Source: Halichondria panicea (Eukaryota > Porifera > Demospongiae > Suberitida > Halichondriidae). Taken from it: a DNA stretch of 64,000 bases. Shown one piece after another: positions 44,723-56,797 of the stretch. Under the pieces are notes generated by a model. It worked only from the letters and a program-made list of their open reading frames with translations, had not been told where the DNA came from and made no database searches. The stretch spans positions 2,732,201-2,796,200 of the forward strand of contig NC_087379.1 in assembly GCF_963675165.1 (NCBI RefSeq), written 5' to 3'. Numbering within the stretch: the stretch's first letter is position 1; each line of letters starts with the position of its first letter. The position numbers were made by a program, and so were the translations under genes.

Positions 44723-45415
44723 CTGGCTTTCATAATGAAAATAAACCACTTGAATAATGTACGTAGTGTGTGTGCATTACATAAATTTTTTAAAAGTGTT
44801 CACACTCTAAAAATCCACCCACAATTTTGATAAAACTTTTTAGAGCACATGTAGTTGGGTGGGGCCACGCCCAACTAGAGCTCATGTGAAAATAAGTATT
44901 TGTAACACTATTGTTGACTCCGCATTGGGAGCAAACGAGTCTAACACCATAATATTAAATTAAGCTTTGTCTATAGAAATGCCTTCTTTATGCTTGGCAG
45001 ACAGTTGAAGGCCGATTATGCTGATGTGATATAGTTTTTCAACCAATTTCAACCACCACTTAGATTTTGAGATATACTGTAATTCTGTTTTAGAGTGTTC
45101 AATATACTGATAAGTATTCTGTGCCTGCATTCAGGATAGGATCACTGTCAACACCTGAGCCTTGGTTCTTACAACAAATCTAATCTCTACTTGTAAAACT
45201 CTAGCTACTAGCCAGCAACAAATTCACTGAGTTTTATGCTCTAAACTTGTCTCTTTAATTATGGCGCTTACTTGCCACCAGCTGATGTCTTCATTGGAAT
45301 GAATTTTTAACGACTTCTTTGTCTTTCTTGCCTTCAATAACAGCCACGTGAGCTTAACCGAGTGTCGTGCTGCCTCTATAAGTTATGGTGCTATAATTAT
45401 TAGTGCCATAATTCA
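44723..45415. other. intergenic, no gene seen
   Basis: Downstream of the MATH-BTB gene; A+T-rich with no frame or repeat I can name. Confidence 0.35.
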
Positions 45416-45700
45416 AGGGGGTATACTTTTTTGCATTAGGGGGTATACTTTTTTCATTAGGAGGTATACTTTTTTCATTAGGGGGTACACTTTTTTTATT
45501 AGGGGTATACTTTTTCATTAGGGTATACTCTTTTCATTAGGGGGTATACTTTTTCATTAGGATATACTCTTTTCATTAGGGGGTACACTTTTTCATCAGA
45601 GTGTACTCTTTTCATTAGGGGGTACACTTTTTCATTAGGGTGTACTCTTTTCATTAGGCCTAGGTGGTACACTTTTTTCTAGGGTATATATTTTTTTCAT
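45416..45700. repeat. minisatellite, about 14 units of 18-22 bp
   Basis: Units follow ttcattaGGGGGTATACTTTT. From about the fifth unit, two types alternate: one with TACACTTTTTCATTAG and one with GTACTCTTTTCATTAG, giving a dimeric period near 37 bp. It is a tandem array without spacers, so not CRISPR. Confidence 0.85.
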
Positions 45701-46075
45701 GAGAGCAGTATAGGAGAATATTATTCAATGAAAGCACCGTGGGTGCTGATGCCTCGGTGGAGGTGCCAAAGCTACATAACATAAAACTACTAATAGCTAG
45801 CTTTTATACACACATTGATTATAATTATCATGATGAACTTTGCTGCATGCAATCAACCGAATAGTGGGTAATGATCAACCATGATTGTTGTTAAAAACGA
45901 TCGATGCCAAAAGTTCAAGTCTAAAATTATGGCTGCAAGTCAGCAGAGCCTTGCAGCTTTCTGCTCACTCTTGCAGCTACCAATAGCTAGCGTTCTAATG
46001 CAGAGCTAACTACTAAGTAGAGTAGTAACACTCGGTGAACAAGTTTTGCTACGGACTCTTCTGAAAAGGCTGCAA

Positions 46076-46320
46076 TAGCATTCCAAGTAAGCAAAACTAG
46101 GCATATCTCGAGAACGAAGCATTATTTTGCAAATCCACGAATTAAAATCCAAGTAAACATGACTAGAAGCCTATAGAAACTCTTACTTGCACTTGATTCA
46201 TCCTTGAGCAGCTGTAGCGGTCTACACACACACACACACAGACACACAGACAACACAAACACACTACCGTATACCTCGCTTGCGCATGCACACCGAGGCA
46301 TAATCACTGAAAATAATGGA
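46076..46320 (-). repeat. dispersed repeat with CA tract (inverted partner at 48130)
   Basis: On the minus strand it contains GATTATGCCTCGGTGTGC, a GT/CT tract, then 'ttctataggcttctag' and 'tggattttaattcgtgga'. The same order occurs on the plus strand at 48130-48420, so the two copies are inverted. Confidence 0.6.
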
Positions 46321-46347
46321 GCCCTTATTTATGGGCTCCTGATAAAT

Positions 46348-46405
46348 TAGCCTCGAGACCAGGCCGATTAAAATACGTATTTTAATCGGCCTGGATTCGA
46401 GGCTA
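46348..46405. mobile_element. 58-bp palindromic MULE-like element, 9-bp TSD
   Basis: Arms begin TAGCCTCGAGACCAGGCCGA and meet at the centre ATAC/GTAT, so it is almost all inverted repeat. Exact 9-mers CTGATAAAT flank it (46339-46347, 46406-46414). It is the minimal form of the family. Confidence 0.8.
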
Positions 46406-46414
46406 CTGATAAAT

Positions 46415-48129
46415 CGATAACCATTTCCAGAAGACGTTTGACTTATTGATCGACCTTTGACCTGAACACAAAAGAAATTCTGAGGAGGCTGGAGCCACTT
46501 GACCTTAGTTAGTTAAGGTCACTAAATAGGATTTCTTCAAAAAAATATAGCGCCATAATAACTTCTCTTTCAGACTACTTCAAGTCTAGTTTTAGTGTCT
46601 GTAAGTTTTAAAACGTTATTCTACAGGGGGGGATCAATTTTTATTTCGCCAATTTTGTTTAAAATCAGAGATACGATCAAAAATCAGCTCTTGTACTAGC
46701 CTCGATATCGTGAGCGGCTTGTTCTCGAGGTCAACGCACAGCTGGCTTTGACTTTGCTATACAAGTCTCACAAGATACAAGCATAGATGATACAGTACTG
46801 ACATGGATGTGAAACGTTTCCTGATTCCTGTATTCTGCTTGAAGCTATCATAGTAACGGGCATATCCGAGGTAATTTACTAGTTTCCGTAAATTAGGCAA
46901 TTTGATCCAAATAAACGCCGAGGAAATTATCGAGGTTATACCAAGCAGCTGTGTAAGTGAGTTGGCAGAACTGGCCAGAGACAGATAAAAGAGAATCTAT
47001 GTATTAACAGAAAGGATATTGATGCTGCAAGTGTATTAAGCGAAGACAGTAGTATAGTGACTGTGAGGAGGTAGAATGAGTAGAGGAAGTACAGTCCAGT
47101 GCAAGATGATGTTAACTATTCTATAATTAGTCTAGTAAATAGTCTATAATTATTATTTTATAGTAGATCTACCCCTGTACCCATGTAATTATATCCAAAA
47201 AGCAAGCCACTCAATGTTGGTAGCATGCATGTAGATCAAAAGAAGTGTGGCTGACTCATAACACTAGCATGAGATAAGCAAACGGGTGAAATTGTTGATG
47301 ATCTGTACGTGTACGTGTACGTGTACATGCTAATATTATAATAGTCTTGAGAGTATTAATTTATAGTACATGATAAACTGTTTCTTAATCGTTTACAAAG
47401 TGGCTGTGAGAGAGACACATTCCAACTTGCCGGTTCGAAATTCCTATACAAGTGTAGATACACGGCACTTGAAAAGAGGTTGGACGTTAATGCTGTCTTC
47501 ACCGATGGTGTTGCCTAGAGAAGTAGCACTCGAGTAGGTCCTGGGATAAATTTCACTTGATAGTATAATTAGCTAACATTTGGCAATTGATATCTTAGCT
47601 CAGCGAAAGACAACACTGCAATTTGGAAAGTTAATGACATGTACATGTACGTGTGAACTTATTGATAGAAATCATAATTGTAGTTGTAATAAGAACGTAG
47701 CATTAATTTTTGTTTAACAGTACATGTACATGGATTTTACATATTTTTCTTGAGGCTGTATTTTTCCAATAACTTTACTGTATGCTTAGTTAATAGATTC
47801 TCCTGCTGCATCAATACACGAAGGTTTTCATCAGCTAAATATGCAAAAAGTAGGCTCAACAGGTTTAGAAATAATCTCACGCAAAAAGTGCAACTAACTC
47901 ATGCTTTAGCCCTTTCTATAGCACTTAAACTTTCATAACAGTTGTCAAACATAGATTCTCCTCGTAGTTTACAGTGTACTTCAAGTATTACTACTGAATG
48001 GTAACCTGAATATTTACTGTCCAAGCCAAAAATCTCACACAAAGTATTTTTACAGGAAAATTTATGCTAAAATATGATATTCTCCCATGAGCTTAGAGAA
48101 ACTAGTCTTACCTACAAGCCCACTGCAAG
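46415..48129. other. gene-poor intergenic region
   Basis: A+T-rich sequence with only short open frames and no recognised domain. A 'gtacgtgtacgtgtacgtgtac' type micro-repeat lies near 47305-47330. Nothing else can be supported. Confidence 0.35.
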
Positions 48130-48420
48130 TATCAATGTGTGCCGGTCATTATGCCTCGAGGCGTAGCCGCACGAGGGATACGGTAAAGCTGACTGTGTGT
48201 GTGTCTGTGTGTCTGTGTGTCTGTTCCAGCTGTAACTGCTCAACGGTTGCAATGCGACGAAAACTAACAGCTTCTATAGGCTTCTAGCCACGTTCTCTTG
48301 GATTTTGATTCGTGGATTAGCAAACTAAAGCTTCTTTCTCGAGTTATGGCTAGTTTGACTCACATTGAAGGCTGTTGCAGTCTCTTCAGAATCTTTCATA
48401 GCATCATCTGTCCGCACATA
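48130..48420 (+). repeat. dispersed repeat with GT tract (inverted partner at 46076)
   Basis: Contains CATTATGCCTCGAGGCG, a GT/CT tract, 'ttctataggcttctag' and 'gattttgattcgtgga'. Homologous to 46076-46320 in the opposite orientation; together the pair could form a 2.3-kb foldback. Confidence 0.6.
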
Positions 48421-50542
48421 CTTTCTATTCAACATATGAGTTAGCCTTGCACTAAAGCGCTAGCTTTTTGTTAGCTACAAGACTCAGAAAATATCTGTTA
48501 AAACAGCTAGCTAGCAGTAGCCATTGATCTGTTTGGACACACCCTTTATTATTCCTGTGCCAGTGGATGTAATGCGCATGCGCGCTCATTCCCCACGTGT
48601 GAGAAACCAAGATCCAGATCCAGATCCTCCTGGCAGAATCATCTTTGTCTTGAGGGCCTGGTAAGCCACAAAACACCATATAACAATATAGATAACAATA
48701 TGCATGTACACAGGTCTGATATTATATACACTGAACTACAGATCCTGGAAGAATCAATTTTCTTCTTTCTTGAGGTCCTGGTAAGCCACATAATACAATA
48801 AATAACAACAATAGATGCATATAAATAAGTCTTTTCTTCTCAGTGACTTTATATAGGTAAGCTAACTTTAATATAAAATTCATTATAGAAACTAATATAA
48901 CACTCTAATACTTTTGAGCGAAAGCAAAAACATGGCGAGAGGCATTAGCACAGCGCCAGCTTGAACACTAGTTTTCACCAGTTTTCAGACACGGAACACT
49001 GTTTACTACGCTCTGGTTGCTATATAAACATGACAGTTACAGGGTTTCTAACATAATCTGCTCGTTACGATGATAGCTTCAGACAATTCCCGTGGACCCC
49101 TCCGGATACTAGGCCGTTTCACATCCACGTCAGTACTGTATCATCTATGATACAAGTGTACCCCTCTCATGTACCGTATATCTTTTAATTTATCGGACAG
49201 CAAAAAATAATTATTTTGGAAATTGTCCGGGTATAATTGGAACAGATTTTTATACAGCATGTGAAGTGTCCGGAATAAGCAAGCAGCTGCATGCGAGCTA
49301 GCTAAGTTTAATAGACCAGTGTGTGACTGAATAGTTGCACTAGCTATCTAAAACTAGCTACTCAAAGCTATCTAACTGCAGCACTCTAAAGTCTTGTCTT
49401 ACTTGCCGTCTGTGAATGGTGAATGTAACTCAACTGTTCTCAATGTCAAAGCTAATGAGCAATTGTCTACGATATTCACACTCATCTTTGTCGTGCATGA
49501 TCATCAGTAGGTATGGTCTAGGTCTTATAGTGCACTCAACTCCACAGGACTAACACCTGCCATTGGAAATTAGATTTAAGTTTAGCATGACACTTCATAG
49601 CATGACTGTATAGTATACCTTAAGGTGACATATTTTCACAGGTAGATTTGTCTGTGATTTCACTGTTTAGCAAAATTTTGCTTGTAGTAAGATTCTGCTC
49701 ATGTGAAATAAATGTTATTCATAGCGTTTAAATTACTCGCAGTAGTTTTAATTATATTCACGCGAGTTTTGCACTCTCATTCGCAGAAATAGCAGAAATT
49801 AATACCCACGAAAATATTTCGCCATAACCCTTTCCAGGTCAATCGCTAGTTTGCATCTGAGCCCAACCAACCAAATTAGCTTGAATTTATCGCCGCCCCC
49901 TAATGAAGTGGCCATGGGTCAATGGTTGTACACAAACTAACCATCGATTAATGCCTTGTTGCTGCCTCGATGGAAGTATGTATGTGTGGCCTTTAAAAGC
50001 TGCATTTAGATCAACTAAGCTGCTTAGCAAACATGTAGACTATTATTGTATTGCTTGTGTCACTTGTAAAGTGCCGATTGTCTTTAAAAATATTCTATGG
50101 TTACCATGATAGTCCAGAGGGTTTACCAATGGATACTACTCAGTTCTACATGCTGTATAGCTGGTTTTAAAACCATTTTTTAAGTGTCCTAATTGAACAG
50201 CTCAGCCGAACTTCCCTTAAAGGATAATTGCATTCATGATACTATCCAATCTACCACAGAATCCAATATCATGCAACATTGACAAGTTGATAGCACGCTC
50301 CCTCCCAGCTTATATTATTTACAGAAATTTGACCAGTAAAGGGTTAAGGTAGCCAGGAGGTAACATAAAGAGATTACGGCGTGCAACTGACTATCAATCC
50401 TTCTTTTTATGGAGTGGTGTTTAAAACAGACATCAAACACATGTAATTTAAATTATTTTCTTCGCTAAAATAATGCACACAGGATGTACATAATTATATC
50501 CTGCAGATATATATAGCATGCCAAAATATTCCTGGTTTAATC
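48421..50542. other. gene-poor intergenic region
   Basis: Holds a duplicated short block (AGATCCTGGAAGAATCA-like words at 48620 and 48742, each followed by 'ggtaagccacaaaacacca'-like sequence). It also has dispersed repeats at 49180-49330 and 49735-49825 (CGCAGAAATAGCAGAAATTA). No gene was recognised. Confidence 0.35.
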
Positions 50543-50720
50543 TGTTGAACATATAATTTCAAGGTTGAACTCTGACTGATTATGACTTATTAGTTATTGC
50601 ATCATTTAGTCTATATTTAGTAACTATTCTAGAACATTCTGACAGGTTCTTATTTAACCATATGTGTATGATTGTTTTTTGTCAGTCTTGTCAGTTTCCA
50701 TTGAACATAAATATTGAACA
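50543..50720 (+). repeat. 5' LTR of Copia element
   Basis: 178 bp, starting TGTTGAACAT and ending ATTGAACA, preceded by TAATC (50538-50542). It is identical to the 3' LTR except for a few single-base indels, implying recent insertion. Confidence 0.9.
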
Positions 50721-50734
50721 GGTTATGGGCCCAG
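50721..50734 (+). other. primer-binding site for tRNA-iMet half
   Basis: GGTTATGGGCCCAG directly follows the 5' LTR. Its complement CTGGGCCCATAACC contains the CAU anticodon flanked by the conserved initiator stem, so priming is by an internal tRNA fragment rather than the CCA end. Confidence 0.7.
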
Positions 50735-50863
50735 TCAACGCGAGGACTGTAGGAGACAAGACTCAGAAGTAACAAAAGAACTAAGTCTATAGCTAGCCGA
50801 AGTATATCAGACAATTGCAGAACTAGATCCTAGCTGAGAGCTACACGTTTGAGAAAGTCTAGT

Positions 50864-53800
50864 ATGGCAGGAACTGATGAGAAGTGGACGATCGAGAAGC
50901 TGGACAGCAAAAACTGGATAACTTGGAAGTTTCAGATGAGCATCTGCTTTTGGCCAAAGGACTATGGAGTTTCGTTGATGGAACAGAAGTGCTAGCGGAT
51001 GGTGCAGATGCAGCGGCACGGACTGATTTTCAGCAAAAGACGCAAAAGGCTTTCTCTACGATTGTCATGGCTGTCAGTGTTCCCCAACTCTATCTCATTA
51101 CGTCCACTGAGAGTCCGAGTGATGTGGACAGCACTCAAAAATCAATTCGAGAGAGGAACTTTAGCCAACAAGCTGATGTTGAAGAAACAGTACTTCAGAA
51201 TGGAAATGACAGAGAACACTACTGTTGAGTCACACCTTAAAACCATGAAAGAACTTACCGACAGATTGGCAGCAATTGATGCGCCAATATCAGAAGAAGA
51301 CCAGGTGGTTACGCTCTTAGGAAGTCTGCCCAAACCATATGCTACTGTTGTCACAGCTCTTGAGACACAGTTGGAGAGACTAACTCTAGGAAATGTTCAA
51401 CAGTCGATACTTCATGAGGAGAGAAAGCTAAGCGACACAAAACGAAGCGATCCTGAAAGTACTGCCCTTATCGGATCCTCTAGTGAGAGGCAAAAACAGA
51501 AACGCACTGTAACATGTTTTGAATGTGGTGAGCCTGGACACTTTCGACGAGATTGTCCTGAATTTAAACAACGAATGGCTGCAAGAAAGATACACAGAGC
51601 CAAGCCAGCAGAGGAACAAGAGTCTGACTCGGAGGAGAGACTTGGAGCCTTTACAGCTGCAACCATGCCTGACAAGAGGCATAAATGGCTTATTGACTCT
51701 GGGGCATCGAGCCACATGACACCCAGAAAAGATTTGCTGAAAAACTACGAAGAGTTCAAAAAACCTGAGAAAGTCTGTTTAGGAGATGGGCGCACTGTTG
51801 AAGCTTTTGGCGCCGGGGAAACTCATTTAACAATGAAATTCAAAGTAAGCAACCCAAAACCATCAGTCATGTATCGTGTTCTCTATGTGCCAAAGCTCTC
51901 GTGTAATCTGTTTTCCGTGAGGGCAGCAGCAGATCGAGGAAATGTTGTAAAATTTGGCAAGACAAGATGTTGGATTCGAAATCGAAGTGGTAATCTGATG
52001 GGAATGGGCAGCTTAGAAGACAAGTTGTACTGTCTTGATTGTGAACCCGCTTTGGAGCATGCATCAGTTGCAAACTCACTAAGCGATGATATGAACATTT
52101 TGCATCAACGATTGGGACATACTAGTGAACAAAGACTCAAAGAGATGGTGTGTAATGACCTTGTCAAAGGAATGAACGTCTCAAAGAAGTCACAACTTTC
52201 GTTCTGTGAAGGATGTGTTCAAGGCAAATTCAGTCGTAAGCCCTTCAAACCAGTGGGAGAGATTCGATCAACCAGAAGGCTACAGATTGTTCACAGTGAT
52301 GTTTGTGGACCAATAGCAACCGAATCAATTGGCAGAAAAAGATACTTCATCACCTTTACGGATGACTACAGCAGATGTACCAGAGTGTATTTCATGAGAA
52401 ACAAGTCGGAGGCCTTCGAAAAATTCAAAGAATTTGAAGCTGTGACTACCAATGATTGTGGACAGAGAATAGGAACCTTACGTACCGATAATGGAGGCGA
52501 GTATGTTTCAACTGAGTTCAAAGACTATCTGAAACAAAGAGGCATAAAGCAGGAGTTGACCGTTCCGTATTCTCCTCAACAAAATGGAGTTGCGGAAAGA
52601 GTAAATCGCACTCTAATGGAATCAGCAAGGTCGATGTTGGCTCACGCAAAGTTGGCAGATCACTTATGGGCTGAAGCAGTTGCAGCAGCAGCATATGTAA
52701 AGGATCGCACACCAACTGCCTCCTTCAAAGAAAGTGCAACACCCTACGAGCGATGGTATGAAAAGAAGCCAAACGTAAGTCACTTGAAAGTATTTGGCTG
52801 TATCGCATATGCCCACATTCCCGATTCTCGAAGACAAAAACTGGACAAAAAGGCTGAAAAGTTTCGTTTTGTTGGATACAGCATGGAGTCAAAAGGCTAC
52901 CGTCTTCTAGACGACAAAGCTCTGAACATTGTTGTTCGCAGAGATGTGGTTTTCAATGAGAAGGACTTTAGTCAGCAAGAAGAAGTTGATGCCCCTGAGG
53001 AAAGTGAAGTTGATGCCCCTATGCCAACTCCAGATGAGCACAGATATCCAGTCAGGGAAAGAAGACAACCACCGATACGATACGGCAGAGATGAGTTTGC
53101 CAGTTTGGGAACTGAAATCGACGAAAGTTCCGGCTCAGTACCAAATAATTTGAAGGAAGCCCTCGAAAGTGACTTAACAAAAGAATGGCAAGCAGCGGCA
53201 GATTCTGAGTACTTATCACTTGTTGAAAACAACACATGGGACTTAGTGACCCTACCACCAAATAAAACAGCGATTGGATGCAAATGGATTTTCAAGATGA
53301 AGTACGGAGATGATGGTTCAGTGGCACGCTACAAAGGAAGACTAGTGGCCAAAGGATATTCACAAAAATATGGGGTCGACTACGAAGAGACCTTTGCACC
53401 TGTGGTGCGTTTTTCATCCATCAGAGCTCTCCTTGCATTTGCAGTCCAAAATGATATCATCGAATGGACGTTCAAACTGCCTTCCTGAATGGTACTCTGG
53501 AATAGGAAATATTCATGCAACAACCAGAAGGATATATACGTGAAGGAGAGGCTCACCTTGTATGCCGACTGAACCGTTCATTATACGGGTTGAAATAGGC
53601 ACCTCGATGCTGGAACATTACGTTCAAGGACTTTATGGAGTCAAATGGTTTCAAGTTTAACTCAGCAGATCCTTGTGTTTTCATCAAGAAAGAAAATGAC
53701 AGAACGATCATTGTGGCAGTATATGTCGACGACCTGATTATTCTAACGAAGACTTCAGAAGAAATGCAGCATAAAAAGGATATGTTTGCCAATCAGTTTA

Positions 53801-54597
53801 AGATGAAAGATCTTGGAAAACTACGCTACTGTCTCGGGATTAGTGTTGAACAGGATGAAAAAAAAAGTCAAATGTGGATCCATCAAAAGCAATACATAAC
53901 TTTAATGCTGTCGCGGTATGGACTATCCAAAGCTAATCCAGTGGCAACACCAATGGACTCCAATGTCACACTTGTTAAAGACGATAACAAAAGCAATCAG
54001 GTCGATCAAGCCCAGTATCAAAGCATGGTTGGAAGCTTGTTGTATGCAAGCACAGCAACAAGACCTGACATCGCCTTTGCCGTTGGAAGGGTGTCAAAAT
54101 TCAGTTCAGCACCAACCACAGCACACCTCACTGCAGTCAAGAGGATCTTTCGTTATTTGAAAGGTACCATGCATCTTGGATTGTGCTATGAGAAGACAGC
54201 AAATGTAGACTTGATTGGCTACTCAGATGCTGACTGGGCAGGAGATCATGATGATAGACACTCTACAAGTGGTCAGGTATTCTTGATGGGAAATGGAGCA
54301 GTCAGTTGGAGTAGCAGAAAGCAATCACTCGTGGCTTTATCGACTTCTGAAGCGGAGTATGTGGCTTGCAACTCAAGAAGCAATATGGTTGAGAAGATTG
54401 ATGTCTGACATCTGTGAATCTGCAGAAGAACCTACTAATCTGTTTGAAGACAACCAAGGAACAATTGCTATGCCGGTGTGTCATTCTCGCACCAAACATA
54501 TTGATATCAAGTACAACAGATTAGTAGGTTCTTCTGCAGATTCACAGATTGCAGAAGAAAGAAATCCAAGTGACTTATTGCCCAACTGAAAATATGC
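50864..54597 (+). pseudogene. Copia gag-pol polyprotein, broken
   Basis: Gag starts MAGTDEKWTIEKLDSKNW. A frame change near 50935 and a compensating one near 51118 leave about 180 bp out of frame, with a TAG in the original frame near 50993. The main open stretch to 53488 has a CCHC knuckle (CFECGEPGHFRRDC), protease (WLIDSGASSHM), and integrase (HQRLGH, CEGC, HSDVCGP, RTDNGGEY, PQQNGVAERVNR). RT begins WKWIFKMKYG-like and is cut by a frame change near 53470 and two in-frame stops before 53600. RT/RNase H resumes at 53635-54408 (YVDDLII, YSDADWAGD). A further shift leads to a 33-bp inverted duplication near the end. Confidence 0.88.
54412..54547. repeat. 33-bp perfect inverted duplication in Copia RNase H region
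   Basis: 54412-54444 and 54515-54547 are exact reverse complements (CTGTGAATCTGCAGAAGAAC...), separated by 70 bp. The right copy replaces the normal coding sequence after HIDIKY, so it looks like a template-switch event. Confidence 0.85.
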
Positions 54598-54698
54598 TAG
54601 CTGATTTGTTAACCAAGTCACTTTCCCGAGTACGTCATGAAACACTTTGAAAACAAATGGGACTTTTGGAACTTCCTTAACCTTTCATTAAGTGGGAG

Positions 54699-54873
54699 TG
54701 TTGAACATATAATTTCAAGGTTGAACTCTGACTGATTATGACTTATTAGTTATTGCATCATTTAGTCTATATTTAGTAACTATTCTAGAACATTCTGACA
54801 GGTTCTTATTTAACCATGTGTATGATTGTTTTTGTCAGTCTTGTCAGTTTCCATTGAACATAAATATTGAACA
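54699..54873 (+). repeat. 3' LTR of Copia element
   Basis: 175 bp, TGTTGAACAT to ATTGAACA, followed by TAATC (54874-54878). Differs from the 5' LTR by a 2-base deletion in ATATGTG and one T in the T-run. Confidence 0.9.
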
Positions 54874-55013
54874 TAATCAAGATGTAAACGAACAATACTT
54901 ATAGACTTACAGTCAATCTAGACTGGTCATCCAGTTCACAGTGATAAGACTTGGCCATTGGAACAGCCCCAAACTCCACCCTCAGTTTGTGAGTATCCAC
55001 AACGGCACCATGT

Positions 55014-55613
55014 CAGGGGCGTAGCTACCATTGTTTCCTGGTTGCCCAGAAACCCCCCCAGGAGCTGCTGAGAAAATTGGGCAGGGCTCCCCAATAATTG
55101 AAATCAAGCAGCCCTGCCCATCTTTTCATGCACGTGGCTGCAAATCATGTAGAGATAGCACCGTGAATCGTTTCACTTTGGCTAGCTTTGTCTCAGCTAG
55201 CTAGCTAGCTACCTCAAACAAAGAAGACCAAGACTTAAGTTCTAGTATCAATCCTGCATGCTCCAGTATTCTCAGACTCAGCTCTAAGCACAACTTTATT
55301 CGATATTCAGGAAGGACAAGTTTAGAACAATCTCAGCCACATGAAACCTCTCAGGTAAATGTAATGGTGCTCAGCTAGACTAGCAATACACAATTGACAC
55401 CTGCCTTTTAGAATGTCTATAGCTAGCTAGACTAGCTAGTCTAGCTAGCTTCTCACAAACATGTAAAAAAAGTCATTACAAACAATGAGCAGTAGGTGTG
55501 CCCCAATCAAGAGGGTGTGGCACCGGAAGTAGGCGTGGCTAAAATTTCCCGGCGCTACCGCGCCGCTGGTTTTTCAGAGGAAACCCTATGTCAAAAGTCT
55601 GGCTACGCCCCTG
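55014..55613. mobile_element. hAT-like MITE, CAGGGGCGTAGC ends
   Basis: Starts CAGGGGCGTAGCTACCA and ends GTCTGGCTACGCCCCTG, so about 12 bp of terminal inverted repeat. No clear target duplication and no transposase. The interior has several TAGCTAGC runs. Confidence 0.65.
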
Positions 55614-56797
55614 AATTCGTTAATCAAGTGCAAGCCACAAAAGTTTGATTGAGAGCCAATCTCAAAGGAGTGTTTTACAATGGACGTCTGCTCGGACACA
55701 AGACTTGTGACCACTATAGCTCTAGTGTGTGGACTCCAGGAGCTACGTCAGTGAACGTCATTCCTCCTTGCTTTTGATATCGAACTGCAGAAAGAACACA
55801 CAAATAATTATGAGTAATGTTACTTGTAGCTGTACCGTAGCTACAAATGAAAACTTAAATCTTCCCAAACGTACACTATAATTATAGTGAAGTCTATAAT
55901 TAAAGCTACAGTTGAGCCTCGATTAACCGAACAACCTCATCCGGATGGCTGAAATATTGGGATACCAGAATGACTCATGTACATGTATGAGCCACGCCCA
56001 CCAATAATTCGAGTAGCCTCGATCTGCACACAAAATCAGCAAACTGATGTCTAGAGCGCTTACAAATGTACTATATAGTCTTGAACGTGGACGGAGTAAG
56101 GTTAGGAAGCTATACTGTTAGGCTAAGCTGAAGCGTTAATTGCAATCAGCAATGCAAAAAACTTTCAACCACGTGGACACTTAAGAGAACACCTAGCCAT
56201 GCAAGAGTAACCTGATTCAATGTCTCAATTTGTATATGTGCATGTGCATGCATTAAAAACTTAAGTGTGCAGTTATTTAAAGCAAGCTCATGATGTGATT
56301 ACTTTTAGGCTGATCAGCTGGACACTGTTAAAAATGATGTGTTTTCGAGATCACGCAATAGTACTAATGACACTAAATCGATAATACTCACATTAATTAA
56401 TAAATTTGTAGGCCCTGATCAGAGCCTCAATAGGTCAATGCCAATGCATGGGTGCATGCATATATGGGTGGTCATAAGTATTTCACTTTTGCCAAGAAAA
56501 GCTTGCAACTGCAGCAATGAACTTAGACCAATTATTATAGCTCCTGAGAATGATAAGGAGACAACGTGTTGCTCAAAGAATGATGTAATGTATACTTGAG
56601 ATGTGGGTAGGGCCATCTGATGCGCATGCTTACTGCTGAGGAAAAGAGATACCTTTTTTTAGATAAAGTTCAAAGAAAAATTCAGCGCCTATATATAATT
56701 ATGCTCAACCAATTTTGAGCCCTTCCCTTCCTTTCTCAAATCCTGGCTACGCCACTGCATGTAAACAAAATGTTACCATGCAGTATAATAGCAGTGG
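55614..56797. other. intergenic with decayed repeats
   Basis: A pogo-like solo end (CAGTTGAGCCTCGATTAACC) lies at about 55912. Near 56730-56757 there is a 'cctggctacgccactg' hAT-like end. No gene was recognised. Confidence 0.4.

Larger units (their letters stand above)
50543..54873 (+). mobile_element. Ty1/copia LTR retrotransposon, complete but mutated
   Basis: 4.33 kb bounded by LTRs (50543-50720 and 54699-54873) and 5-bp duplications TAATC. The sequence just after the 5' LTR, GGTTATGGGCCCAG, is complementary to the anticodon stem-loop of initiator tRNA-Met, as in Drosophila copia. Pol order is protease, integrase, RT, RNase H, which defines Copia. A G-rich purine tract (AAGTGGGAG) precedes the 3' LTR. 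LTR near-identity suggests youth, but the polyprotein has several stops and shifts, so this copy cannot be autonomous. Confidence 0.92.

Noticed and set aside
45416-45700. CRISPR-like array
   Set aside because: Units are directly abutting with no unique spacers, and the genome is clearly eukaryotic.
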